From positions 6,102 to 70,101 of the forward strand of contig SZWC01001207.1 of NCBI GenBank assembly GCA_023375785.1: a DNA stretch of 64,000 nt, read 5' to 3'. The position numbers were made by a program, and so were the translations under genes. Every line of letters starts with the position of its first letter. Positions within the stretch are counted from its first letter, which is position 1. Source of the DNA: Penium margaritaceum (taxonomy: Eukaryota; Streptophyta; Zygnematophyceae; Desmidiales; Peniaceae). The notes under the pieces were generated by a model. That model made no database searches. It was given only the letters and a program-made list of their open reading frames with translations, and was not told the origin of the DNA. This document shows positions 35,501-47,898 of this stretch, piece after piece.

Positions 35501-38500
35501 GTAGAGCAAGCCAGAGAAAGGTAGAGCAAGCCAGAGAAAGGTGGAGCAAGGAAGAGAAAGGTTGAACAAGCCAGAGACATGTGCAGCAAACAAGAGAAAG
35601 GTGGAGCAAGCCAGAGAAAGGTGAAGCAAGCCAGGGAATGGTGGAGCAAGGCAGAGAACTGTGGAGCAAGCCAGGGAAAGGTGGAGTAAGCCAGAGGAAG
35701 GTAGAGAAAGACAAAGAAAGGTGGAGCAAAGCCAGGGAACGGTGAAGCAAGCCATAGAAAGGTGGAGCAAGCCAGGGAAATGTGGAGCAAGCCAAAGAAA
35801 GGTAGAGGAAGACATAGAAAGATGGAGCAAGCCAGGGAAGGGTGAGTCAAGCCAGAGAAAGGTGGAGCAAGTCCAAGAACGGTGAGGCAAGCCAGAGAAG
35901 GGTGGAGTAAGCCAGAGAAAGTTAGAGCAAGCCACAGAAAGGTCGAGCAAGCCAGAGAAAGCTGAAAGACACTAGAGAAAGGTGGAGCAAGCCAGAGAAA
36001 GGTGGAGCAAGCCAAAGAAAGGTGGGGCAACCCAGAGAAAGGTGGAGCTAGCCAGGGAAAGGTTGAGCAAGCCAGAAAAAGGTGGAGCAGGCCAGGAAAA
36101 CGTGGAGCAATCAATGGAAAGGTGGAGCAAGCCAGAGAAAATTGGAGCAAGCAGGAGAACGCTGGAGTAAGCCAGAGAAAGGTGGAGCAAGCCAGAGAAT
36201 GATGGAGCAGGCCAGAGAAAGGTGGAGCAAGCCAGCAAAAGGTGGAGCAAACTATACAAAGATGGAGCAAGTTAGAGAACGTTGGAACAAGCCAGAGGAA
36301 GGTCGAGAAAACCAGAGAAAGATGGAGCAAGCCAGGGGAAGGTGGAACAAGCCACAAAAAGCTGGAGCAAGCGAGAGAAAGTTGGATCAATAAAGGTGGA
36401 GCAAGCCAGAGAAATGTAGAGCAAGCCAGGGTAAGGTGGAGCAAGTCAAAGAAAGGTGGAGGAATTCAGAGAACTGTAGAAATCCAGAGAAAGGTGGAGC
36501 ACGCAAGAGAACTTCGGAGCAAGCCTGATAAAGCAAGGTAGAGAAAGGTGGAGAAAGCGAGGGAAAGTAGGAACAGGCCAGAGAAAGGTTGAGAAAGCCA
36601 GATAAAGGTGGATCAAGCGAGAGAGCGGTGGAGCAAGCCAGAGAAAGGTGGAGCAAGCCAGAGAAAGGAAGAAGCAAGCCAGAGAAAGGTGGAGCAAGCC
36701 AGGGAAAGATGGAGAAAGCCAAAGAAAAGTGGAAAAAGCCAGAGAAAGGTGAAGCAAGCCAGAGAAAGGTGGAATAAGCAAGTGGAAGGTGGAGCAATCA
36801 AGAGAGCGGTGGAGCAAGCCAGAGAAATTTGGAGCAAGCCAGGGAAAGGCGGAGCAAGCCATAGAAAGATGGAGCTTGCCAGGAAATGTTTGAGCAATCC
36901 AGAAACGGTGGAGCAAGCCAGAGAACGGTGGAGCAAGCCGGATAAAGGTGGAGCAAGCCAGAGAAAGGTAGAGCACACCAGAGAGCGGTGGAGAAAGCCA
37001 GAGATAAGTTGAGCAAGCTGGCGAACGGTTTAGCAAGCCAGCAAATGGTTGAGTGAGCCAAAGAAAGGTGGAGTAAGCCAAAGAAAGATTAAGCAAGCCA
37101 GAGAAAGGTGGAGCAAGCCGGGGAAAGGTGGAGCAAGGCAGAGAAAGGTGGAGCAAGCCAGGGAAAGATGGAGCAAGCCAGAAAAAGGTGGAGTAATACA
37201 GAGAATGGTGAACCAAGCGAGCGAAAGATGGAGCAAGCGAGTGAAAGGTGAAGCAAGCCAGAGATAGATGGAGCAAGCCAGGGAAATGTAGAGCAAGCCA
37301 GAGCAAGGTGGTGCAAGTCACAGAACGGTGGAGCAAGTGATAGACAGGTGGAGAAGGCCAAAGAAAGGTGGTGAAAGAAAGAGAACGGTGGAGCAAGTGA
37401 GTGAAAGTTGGAGCAAGCCCTAGAACAGTGGAGCAACAAAAGTAACAGTCCAGCAAGCCACAGAAAGGTGGAGCAAGTCAGAGAAAGGTGGAGCAAACCA
37501 AAGAAATTTGGAGCAAGTGAGATGAAGGTGGAGCAAGGTTGAAAACAGTGGAGCAAGCCAGAGAAAGGTGGAGCAAGCCAGAGAAAGGTGGATCAAGTCA
37601 GAGAAAGATGGAGCAAGCCAGGGAAAGGTGGAGCAAGCCAGAGAAGGGGAGAGCAAGCCAGGGAAAGGTCAAGCAAGTCAAGAAAATGATGAGCAAGCCA
37701 AGGAAAGGTGGAGCAAGCCAGAGAACGGTGGAGCAAGCCATGTACTGGTGGAGCAAGCCAGACAATATTGCAGTAAGCCCCGTAGCGGTGGATCGAGAGA
37801 GTGAAAATTGGAGCAAGGCAGTGAAAGGTGGAGTGAGCAAGAAAAAAGGTGGAGTATGCCAGAGAACGGTGGAGCAAGCCAGAGAACAGCGGAGCAGGCT
37901 AGAGAAAGGTGGAGCATGCCAGAGAAATGTTGAGCACGCCAGAGAAAGGTTGAGCTGGCCAGAGAATGGTGGAGCAAGCCAGGGAAAGTTGGAGCAAGCC
38001 AGAGAAAGGTGGAGCAAATCAGAGAAACGTTGAGCAAGCCAAGTAGAATTGGAGGAAGCCACAGAAAGCTGGAGCAAGCCAGGAAAAGGTGGAGCAAGCC
38101 AGAGAAAGGTGTAGGAAGCCAAGGAAAGATGGAGCAAGCCAGAAAAGGTTGGATCAGGTCCTAGAAAGGTGGAGCATGCAAGGGAAAGGTGGAGAAAGCC
38201 AGAGAAAGGTCAAGCAAGTAAGAGAAAGGTAGAGCAAGACAGGGAAAGGTAAAGCAAGCCAGAGAACAGTTGAGAAAGCAAAAGACAGGTGCAGCCAGCC
38301 AGGGAAAGGTGGAGCAAGTCAGAGAACGGTGGAGGAATCCATAGAATGGTGGAGCAAGCCAGAGAAAGGTGGAGCAAGCCAGAGAAATGTGCAGCAGACA
38401 AGAGAAAGGTAGAGCAAGCCAGAGAAAGGTGGAGCAAGGCAGGGAATGGTGGAGCAAGCCAGAGAAAGGTGGAGTAAGCCAGGGAAAGGTGCAGCAAGCC

Positions 38501-41500
38501 AGAGAAAGGTAGAGGAAGACAGAGAAAGGTGGAGCAAGCCAGGGAACGGTGGAGAAAGCCATAGAAAGAAGGAGCAAGCTAGGGAAAGGTGGAGCAAGCC
38601 AGAGAAAGGTAGATGAAGACAGAGAAAGGTGGAGCAAGCCAGGGAAAGGTAAATCAAGCCAGAGAAAGGTGGAGCAAGCCAGAGAACGGTGAGGCAAGCC
38701 AGAGAAGGGTGGAGTAGGCCAGCGAAAGTTAGAGCAAGCCAGATAAAGCTGGAGCAAGCCAGAGAAAGCTGGAGCACACTCCAGAAAGGTGGAGCAAGCC
38801 AGAGAAAGGTATAGCAAACTAGGGAAGGGTGGAGCAAACCAGAGAAAGGTGGAGCAAGTCAAAGAAAGGTGGAGCAAGCCACAGAAAGGTGGGGCAAACA
38901 AGAGAAAGGTGGAGCTACCCAGGGAAAGGTTGAGCAAGCCAGAAAAAGGTGGAGCAGGCCAGGAAAACGTGGACCAATCCATGGAAAGGTGGAGCAAGCC
39001 AGAGAAACGTGGATCAGGCAAGAGAATTCTGGAGAAAGCCAAAGAAATGTGCAGCAAGCCAGAGAACAGTGGAGCAGGCCAGAGAAAGGTGGATCAAGCC
39101 TGCAAAAGGTGGAGAATGCCATACAAAGATGGAGCAAGTTAGAGAACGGTGGAGCAAGTCAGAGAAAGGTCGAGCAAGCTAGAGAAAGTTGGAGCAAGCC
39201 AGGGAACGGTGGAGCAAGCCACAGAAAGGTGGAGCAAGCTAGAGAAAGCTGGATAAAAAAAGGTGGAGCATGCCAGAGAAAGATCGAGTAAGCCAGGTAA
39301 AGGTGGAGCAAGCCAGAGAAAGGTGGAGCAATTCAGAGAACGGTGGATAAATCCAGAGAAAGGTAGAGCACGCAAGAACACGTTGGAGCAAGTTTTGTGG
39401 AGCAAGCCAAAGAAACGTGGAGCAAGCCAGAGGAAGGTGGATCAAGTCAGAGAATGGTGGAGCAAGCCAGAGAAAGGTGGAGCACGCCAGAGGAAGGTGG
39501 AGCAAGCCAGGGGAAGATGGAGAAAGCCAAAGAAAGGTGGAAACAGCCAGAGAAAAGTGAAGCAAGCCAGAGAAAGGTGGATCAAGCCAGAGAAAGATGG
39601 AGCAAGCCAGCGAACGGTGGAGCAAGCCAGAGAAATGTGGAGCAATCCAGAAACGGTGGAGCAAGTCATAGAAAGGTGGAGCTTTCCAGAGAACATTTGA
39701 GCAATCCAGAAACGGTGGAGCAAGCTAGAGAACGGTGGAGCAAGCCGGATAAAGGTGGAGAAACTCATAGAAATGTGGAGCCAACTCGAGAGCGGTGGAG
39801 AAAGTCAGAGAAAAGTGGAGCAAGCTTGATAACGGTGGAGCAAGCCAGCAAACGGCTGAGTGAGCCAGAGAAAGGTGGAGTAAGCCAAAGAAAGGTGGAG
39901 CAAGCCAGAGAAAGGTGGAGCAAGCCAGGGAAAGTTGGAGCAAGCCACAGAAAGGTGGAGCAAGCCAGGGAAAGGTGGAGCAAGCCAGAAAAAGGTGGAG
40001 TAAGACAAAGAAAGGTGGAGCAAGCCAGGGAAAGGTGGAGCAAGCCAAAGAAAGGTGAAGCAAGCCAGAGATAGATGGAGCAAGCCAAGAAAATGTAGAG
40101 CAAGCCAGAGCAAGGTGGTGCAAGTCAGAGAACGGTGGAGCAAGTGATAGAAAGGTGGAGCAGGCCAAAGAAAGGTGGAGAGAGAAAGAGACCGGTGGAG
40201 CAAGTGAGAGAAAGGTGGAGCAAGCCATGGAACGGTGGAGCAAGAAAAGGAACAGTCGAGCAAGCCACAGAAAGGTGGAGCAAGCCAGAGGCAGGTGGAG
40301 CAAACCAAAGAAAGGTGGAGCAAGCAAGATGAAGGTGGAGCAAGGTTGAGAACATTGGAGCAAGCCAGAGAAAGGTGGAGCAAGCCAGAGAAAGGTGGAT
40401 CAAGCCAGAGAAAATTGGAGCAAGCCAGGGAAAGGAGGAGCAAGCCAGAGAAAATTGGAGCAAGCCAGGGAAAGGAAGAGCAAGCCAGGGAAAGGTGAAG
40501 CAAGCCAAGAAAATCATGAGCAAGCCAAGATAAGGTGGAGCAAGCCAGAGAACGGTAGAGCAAGCCACATACTGGTGGACAAAGCCAGACAATATTGCCG
40601 TAAGCCCCATAATGGTGGATCAAGAGAGAGAAAACTGGAGCAAGGCAGAGAAAGGTGGAGCAAGCCAGAGAAAAGCTGGAGTGAGCCAGAGAACGGTGGA
40701 GCAAGCAAGAGAATGGCAGAGCAGGCCAGAGAAAGGTGGAGAATGCTAGAGAAATGTGGAGCAAGCCAGAGAAAGGTTGAGCAGGCCAGAGAACGGTGGA
40801 GAAAGCCAGAGAAAGGTGGAGCAGGCCAGAGAAAGGTGGAGCAAGCCAGAGAAAGGTGGAGCAAACCAGAGAAAGGTTGAGCAAGCCAAAGAGAATTGGA
40901 GGAAGCCAGAGAAAGGTGGAGCAAGCCAGGGAAAGGTGGAGCAAGCCAGGGAAAGGTGTAGCAAGCCAAAGGAAGATGGAGCAAGTCACAGAAAGGTTGA
41001 GCAGGTCTGAGAAAGGTGGAGCAAGTGAGGCAAAGGTGGAGAAAGCCAGAGAAAAATCAAGCAAGCCAGAGAAAGGTGGAGTAAGCCAGGGAAAGGTGGA
41101 GTAAGCCGGAGTTAAGTGGAGTAAGCCAGAGAACAGTTGAGAAAGCGAGAGACAGGTGGCGCAAGCCAGGGAAAGGTGGAGCAAGTCAGAGAACGGTGGA
41201 GGAATCCATAGAATGGTGGAGCAAGCCACATAATGGTGAAGCAAGCCAGAGAACGGTGGAGCAAGCCAGAGGAAGGTGGAGCAAGCCAGAGAAAGGTACA
41301 GCAAACACGAGAAAGGTGGAGCAAGCCAGAGAAAGGTGGAGCAAGCCAGGGAATGGTGGAGCAAGCCAGAGAAAGGTGGAGCAAGGCAGAAAAAGGTGGA
41401 ACAAACCAGGGAAAGGTAAAGCAAGCCAGAGAAAGGTGGAGCAAGCTACAGAACAGTGGAGCAAGCCAGAGAAAGGTGAAGCAAGCCAGAGAACAGTAGA

Positions 41501-42783
41501 GAAATCCAGATAAAGGTGGAGTAAGCCAGAGAAAGGTAGAGCAAACCAGAGAAAGATGGAGCAAGCCATGCAAATGTTGAGAAAGCCAGAGAAAGGCAGA
41601 CAAAGCATGAGGAAAGGTGGAGCAAGCCAAAGAAAGGTGGAGTAAGCCAGAAAGAGGCGGAGCAAGCCAGGGAAGGTTAGAGCAAGCTAGTGAAAGGTGG
41701 AGCAAGCCAGAGAAAGGTGGAGCAAACCAGGGAAAGGTGGAGCAAGCCAGAGAAAGGTGGATCAAGCTAGAGAACAGTGAAGCAATCCAGAGAAAGTTGG
41801 AGCAAGCTAGAGAACGGTGGAGCAAGCTAGATAAAGGTGGAGCGAGCCAGCCAAAGATGAAACAATCCACAGAAAGGTGGAGCAAGCCAGAGAAAGGTGG
41901 AGCAATCCAGAGAAAGGTGGTGAAAGCCAGAGAAAGGTGGAGCAAGCTAGACAAAGGTGGAGCAAGCCAGGGAAAAGTTGAACAAGACGGAGAAAGGTGG
42001 AGATGGCCAGAGAATGGTAGAGCAAGCCAGGGAACGGTTGAGCAAGCCATAAAAAGGTGTAGCAAGCCAGGGAAAGGTGGCGCAAGGCAGAGAAAGTTGG
42101 AGCAAGCCAAAGAAACGAAGAGCATGCCAAGGTAAGGTGGAGCAAGCCAGAGAAATGTGGAGCAAGTTAGAGAATGGTGGAGGAAGCCAGAGAGAGGTGG
42201 AGCAAGCGAGAGAAAGGTGGAGCAAGCCAGAGTAAGGTGGAGGAAGCCAGGCAGAGGTTGATCAAGCCAGAGAAAGGTGGAGAAAGAAAGGGAAAGGTGG
42301 AGCAAGCCAGAGAAAGGTGGATTATGCCAGAGAGAGGTGGAGCAAGCCAGGGTAAGATGGAGCAAGCTAGAGAAAGGTGGAGCAAGCCAGAGAAAGGTGG
42401 AGCAAACCAAGGAAAGGTGGAGCAAGCCAGATAAAGGTGGAGCAAGCTAAAGACCGGTGGAGCAAGCCGGAGAAAGGTGGAGCAAGCCAGAGAACGGTGG
42501 AGCAAGCCAGAGAAAGGTGGAGTAAGCCAGAGAAAGATGGAGCAAGCCAGTGAAAGGTGGAGCAAGCCAGAGAAAGGTGGAGCAACCCCGTGAATGGTGG
42601 AGCAAGCTTAGGCAAAGTGGAGCAAGCCAGAGAAAGGTGGAGCAAGCCAGAGATCGGTGGAGCAAGCGAAAGGAAGGTGCAGCAAGCCAGAGAAAGGTGG
42701 AGTACGTCAGAGAATGGTGGAGAACGCCAGAGAAAGGTGAAGCAAGTTATAGAAAGTCGAAGCTAGCCAGAGAAAGGTGGAGC
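26553..42783 (+). repeat. 20-bp minisatellite, block 4, with higher-order repeat
   Basis: The largest block: about 810 units over 16.2 kb in one orientation. Rare unit variants recur in the same order at long intervals. caggaaaacgtgga occurs at 29701, 32688, 36093 and 38960. The ccagac[ag]atattgc marker occurs at 34893, 37758 and 40585. gaaaaccagttcta occurs at 29116 and 32104. This indicates roughly five higher-order copies of 2.9-3.4 kb. A shorter exact duplication of seven units (140 bp) lies at about 34471-34610 and 34611-34750. Confidence 0.95.
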
Positions 42784-43407
42784 TGTCAGAAGGATATAGT
42801 GAGGAGAGGCAGTAATGGCTGAAGCAGGCAGAGGCAACAGACATGCCAAAGTACGTCAGATGGATGAAGGTAGCAAGGAGACGTGAGACGTTGCTAGGAG
42901 GTAGGCGTAGGAGCTTGAAGGGAGATGATGTGCCGGATAGAGGTGCGAGGTAGACAGGTAAACGGAGAGACAAAGTTAAGACGGAGTGAGATTGACGGAT
43001 TGCTAAGTGATGAGGGAAGCATTGGGAATGATGGAGCAAGGATTCATGAGTTGAGAATAGATGGAAATTATAGAATGAGCGAAGGGCAAGCAGAGCGAAG
43101 ACACGGTGCCAAAGCTGCGAAACCAAAGGCGATTAGGATGGAAAGACTGTTGTGGGTTGAACTCAAGGGAATGAACATCCTCAGTATATACAGAAGAACA
43201 GGGAAAATTCACAGAGCAACGGCTTCTTTCTGCTAGCCGGATGCGGGTGACATTTTTTACTTTACTGCGGGATGACTTGGGTGTTGTTCATAACAGTCTG
43301 AACGGGCGATGGACCGTTGCCAAGGTGATTTGGATTGGGACCTGAACCTTCATTGAGAACTCAGTGTTTCCGAGTTCTGGCCTCTGTTTGAGTGTATATT
43401 TCTGACA
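42784..43407 (-). mobile_element. Solo LTR, TGTCAG family variant
   Basis: A 624-bp unit with ends TGTCAGAAGG and TTTCTGACA, flanked by the 5-bp direct repeat ggagc (42779-42783 and 43408-43412). Removing it with one repeat restores the 20-bp unit in phase. It shares blocks with the LTR at 15443-16017 (gaacatcct, ctagccggatgcgg, gggacctgaacctt), but the first ~250 bp differ, so it is a subfamily. The orientation is inferred from those shared blocks. Confidence 0.9.
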
Positions 43408-44231
43408 GGAGCAAGCCAAAGAAAGGTGGAGCAAACCAGAGAAAGGTGGAGCAAGCCAGCAAAAGGTGGACCAAGCTAAGGAAAGGTGGAGCAAGCCAGA
43501 GAAAGGTGGAGCAAGCCATGGAAAGGTGGAGCAAGCTAGAGAAAGGTGTAGCAAGCCAGAGAAAGGTGAATCAAGCCACGGAAAGGTGGAGCAAGCCAAA
43601 GAAAGGTGGAGCAGGCCAGAGAAAGATGGAGTAATCCAGGGAAATGTGGAGCAAGCCAGAGAAAGATGGAGCAAGCGAGAGAATGCTTGAGCAAGCCAGA
43701 GAAAGGTGGAGCAAGCCAGGGAACAGTGGAGCAAGCCAGAGAAAGGTGGAGCAAGCTAGAGAAGGTGGAGCAAGCCAGAGAAAGGTGGAGCAAGCCAGAG
43801 TACGGTGGAGCAGGCCAGAGAAAGGTGGAGCAAGCCAGTGAAAGGTGGAGCAATCCTGGGAAAGGTGTAGCAAGCCAGAGAAAGGTGGAGCAATCCAGAG
43901 AAAGGTGGAGCAAGCCAGAGAAAGGTGGAGTTAGCCAGAGAAAGATGGAGCAAGCCACGGAATGGTGGAGCAAACCAGAGAAAGGTGGAGCAAGCCAGAG
44001 GAAGGTGGAGCAAGCCAGAGAAAGGTGGAGCAAGCCACAGAATGTTATAGCAAGCCAGGGAAAGGTGAAGCAAGCTAGAGAAAGGTAGAGCAAGTCAGGG
44101 AAAGGTGGAGCAAGCCAGAGAAAGGTGGAGCAAGCCAGAGAAGGGTGGAGCAAGCCGGACAAAATTGGATCTAGCCAGAGAACATTGGAGCAAGCCAGAG
44201 AAATGTGGAGTAAGCCAGAGGAAGGTGTAGA
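43408..44231 (+). repeat. 20-bp minisatellite, block 5
   Basis: About 41 units in the same orientation as the rest. At about 44230 the unit changes within a few bases (aggaaggtgtagaaaggtg) into a 14-bp repeat, with no transposon between them. Confidence 0.95.
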
Positions 44232-47200
44232 AAGGTGCAGGCGCAAAGGCGCAGGCGCAAAGGTGCACAAGCAAAGGCACATGCGCAAAGGTGCAGCCAT
44301 AAAGGCACAAGTGCCAAGGAGCGGGCACAAAGGCGCGGTCGTGAAGGCACTTGCGCAAAGGCACGGGCGCAAAGGCGTGGGCGTGAAGGTGCGGGCGCAA
44401 AGGCGCAGGTGTGACGGCCCAGGCGCAAAGGCGCAGGCACAAAGTCGCAGGCAGAAAGGCGCAGGTGCAAAGGCGCAGGCGCAAAGGCAAAGGCACAAAG
44501 GCAAAGGCGTGAAGGCACAGGCGCAAAGGTGCAAGCGCAAAGGCGTAGGTGTAATGGCGCAGCCCCAATGGCGCACACGCATAGGCGCAGGCGCAAAGGC
44601 CCAGGCGCAAAGGTGCACGCGCAAAGGTGCAGGCGCAAAGGCACTGTCGCAGTGGCACAGGCGCATAGGTGCAGGTGCAATGGCGCACACGCGAAGGGAG
44701 AAGTGCAAAGGTGCGGGTGCGAGGACACGGGTGTGAAGGTGCGGGCACGAAGGCGCGGTAGCAAAGGCATGGGCACAAAGGCATGGGCACAAAGGCGCGG
44801 GCGTGAAGGCGCGGGCGCAAAGGCGAGGGCGCAAAAGCGCAAGTGCAAAGACACAGGCGCAAATGCCCAGGCACAAAGGTGTAGGTGCAAAGGCGCAGGC
44901 GCAAAGGCACAGGCGCAAAGGCCCAGGTGCAAAGGTACAGGCACAAAGGCGCAGGCGCAAAGGCGTAGGCGCATAGGCGCAGGCGCATAGGCACAAGGGA
45001 GAAGGCGCAGGTGCAAAGGCGCGAGCGTGAAGGCATATGCACGAAGGCGCGGGCGCATAGGCACGAGCGCAAAGTCGTGGGCACAAAGGTGCAGGCGCGA
45101 AGGCACAGGTGCAAGGGCGCAGGCGTAAAGGCGTAGGTGCAAAGGCACTGGAACAAAGGCACAGGTGCAAAGGCGCAGGCACAAAGGCACATGTGCAAAG
45201 GTGCAGGTGCAATGGCGCAGGCACAAAGGCACAATGGCAAAGGTGCAGGCACAAATGTACATGCAAAAAGGCACATGCGCAAAGGCGCAGGTGCCAATGC
45301 GCAGGTGCAAAGGCGCAGACACAAAGGCACAGGAGTAGAGGCGTAGGCTCAAAGGCGCAGGCGCAAAGGCGTGGGCGCAAAGGTAGAGGCACGAAGGCGT
45401 AGGCGCAAAGGAGCAGACGCAAAGGCGCAGGCCCAAAGGCGAAGGCACAAAAGCACAGGCGCGAAGGCGCATGCACAAAGGCGCAGGCACAAAGGTGCAG
45501 GCACAAAGGCGCAGGAGCAAAGGCGCAGGCAGAAAGGCATAGGCGCAAAGGCGCGGGTGCAAAGGCGCAGGTACAAAAGTGCAGGCACAAAGGCGCCCGC
45601 ACAAAGGCGCAGGCACAAAGGCGCAAGCCCATAGGCGCAGGCACAAAGGCGCAATCGCCACGGCGTGGCACAAAGGCGTAGGCGCGAAGGCGCGGGCGCA
45701 AAGGCGCATTTGCGAAGGCACAGTTGCAAAGGTGCCGGCGCAAAGGCGTGGACGTGAAGGTACGGGCGCGAAGGCGCGGGCGTGACGGCCCAGGCGCAAA
45801 GGCGCAGGCACAAAGGCACAGACACAGAGGCACAGGCGCAAAGGCATAGGCGCAAAGGCAAAGGCACAAAGGCGCAGGCGCAAAGACACGGGCGCAATGG
45901 CGCATACTGAAAGGCGCAGGCGCAACGACGCAGGTGCAAATGCGCAGGCACAAAGGCACGGGCGCACCGGCGCAAGCGCATAGGCGCAGACGCAAAGGCG
46001 CAGGTGCAAAAGTGCAGTCACAAAGGCGCAGGCGCAAAGGCGCAGGCGCAAAGGCGCAGGCACAAAGGCACAGGCGCAAAGGCGTAGGCGCAAAGGTGCA
46101 AGCGAGAAGGCACAGGCGCAAAGGTACGGGTGCGAGGACACGGGGGCGAAGGTGCGGGCACAAACGCACGGGAGCAAAGGCACGGGCACGAAGGCGTGGG
46201 TGCAAAGGCGCAGGCGTGAAGGCGTGGGCACAAGTTCCAAGGCACAGGCGCAAAGGCGCGGGCGCATAGGCTCAGGAGCAAAGGTGCAGGCGCATAGGCG
46301 CAGGCTTAAAGACACAGGCGCAAAGGCGCAGGAGCAAAGGCGCAGGCGCAAAGGCACAGGCGCATAGGCGCAGACAAGAAGGCGTATGCGCGAATCACAG
46401 ACACTAAGGCGGAGGCACAAAGGCGCGGGTGCATAGGCACAGGCGCGAAGGCGCGGGTGCAAAGGTGCGGGCGCAAAGGCGTGGGCGCAAAGGTGCAATC
46501 GTGAAGGCGTAGGCACAATGGAGCAGGCGCAAAGGCACAGGCGTAAAGGCGCAGGCGCAAAGGCGCAGGCAGAAAGGCACAGGCGCAAAGGCTCAGGTGC
46601 AAAGGCGCAGGCGCAAAGGCACAGGTACAAAAGCGCAGGCACAAAGGTTCAGGACAAAGGCACGGGTGCAAAGGTGTAGGTGCCAAGGCGCAGGTGCAAA
46701 GGCGCAGGCGCAAAGGCACAGGAGCAAAGGTGTAGGCTCAAAGGCACAAGCGCAAAGGCGCATGCGCAAAGGTGGAGGCACAAAGGCGCAGGCGCAAAGG
46801 CGCAGATGCAACGGCACAGGTGCAAAGGCGAAGGCGGAAAGGCGCACGCATGAAGGTGCATGCACAAGGGCGCAGGCACGAAGGTGCAATCACAAAGGCG
46901 CAGGCGCAAAGGCGCAGGCACAAAAGCGCAGGCACAAAGGCACAGGTGCAAAGGCGTAGGCGCAAAGGTGTAGGCGCAAAGGCGCAGGCAGAAAGGCGTA
47001 AGGGCAAAATGCAGGGGCAAAGGCGCAGGCACAAAGGCACAGGCGAAGAGGTGCAGGTGCAAAGGCGCAGGCGCAAAGGCGCAGGTGCAAAGGTGCAGGC
47101 GTAAAGGTGCAGGCGCACAGGTGGAGGCACGAAGGCGCAGGCACAAAGGCGCGGGCACAAAGGCGTAGGCAAAAAGGCGTAGGCGGAAGGGCGCAGGCGT

Positions 47201-47898
47201 GAAGGTGCAGGCGCAAAGGCGCAGGCGCGAAGGCACAGGCACGAAGGCGTAGGCGCAAAGGCTCATGCGTGAAGGCGCAGGTGCGAAGGCTCAGGTGCAA
47301 AGGCACGGGCGCAAAGGCGCAGGACAAAGGTGGAGGCGCAAACATGTAGGCGCGAAGGCATAGGCGCGAAGGCTCAGGCACAAAGGCGCATGCGCAAAGG
47401 CGCAGGCACGAGGGCGGAGGCACAAAGGCGTAGACGCGAAGGCGCAGGCACAAAGGCGCAGGCGCGAGGGCGCAGGCGTGAAGGTGCAAAGGTGCAGGCA
47501 CAAAGGTCCAGGTGCGAAGGCGCAGGCGCGAAGGTGCAGGCGCAAAGGCACATGTGCAAATGCGCAGGGGCAAAGGCGCAGGCACAAAGGTGCAGGCGCA
47601 AAGGTGCAGGCCCAAAGGTGCAGGCGCAAAGGCGCAGGCACAAATACACAAGCACAAAGGTGCAGGGGCAAAGGTACAAGGGCAAATGCACATGTGCAAA
47701 GGCACAGGTGCAAAGGCGTAGGCGCAAAGGCGCGGGTGCGATGACGCGCGGGCAAAGGCGTGGGCGCAAAGGCGCGGGCGCAAAGCTGCAGACACAGAGG
47801 CGCGGGTTCGAAGGCGTGTGTGTGAATGCGTGGGCGCAAAGGTGCATGCGCAAAGGCCCAGGCGCAAAGGCGCACACGAAAAGGCGGAGGCGTAAAGG
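44232..47898 (+). repeat. 14-bp CpG-rich minisatellite
   Basis: About 260 tandem copies of aaaggcgcaggcgc. Most variants replace GCGC by GCAC or GTGC. Fourteen is not a multiple of 3, so each frame reads a 14-residue peptide repeat (for example LRLCACAFAPAPLR on the minus strand). Very long frames such as 43536-46253 and 44171-46642 arise this way. No promoter, intron signal or protein family supports coding. Confidence 0.96.

Noticed and set aside
26495-42645. Leu/Phe/Ser-rich minus-strand frames up to 541 residues resembling multi-pass membrane proteins
   Set aside because: The hydrophobic 20-residue period is the translation of the 20-bp unit. All frames are equally open, and stops occur at random variant units.
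43536-46642. Very long minus-strand open frames (905 and 823 residues), Cys/Ala/Pro-rich
   Set aside because: They are direct readings of the 14-bp and 20-bp repeats; overlapping frames give equivalent peptides, and no start context, domain or non-repeat sequence supports a gene.
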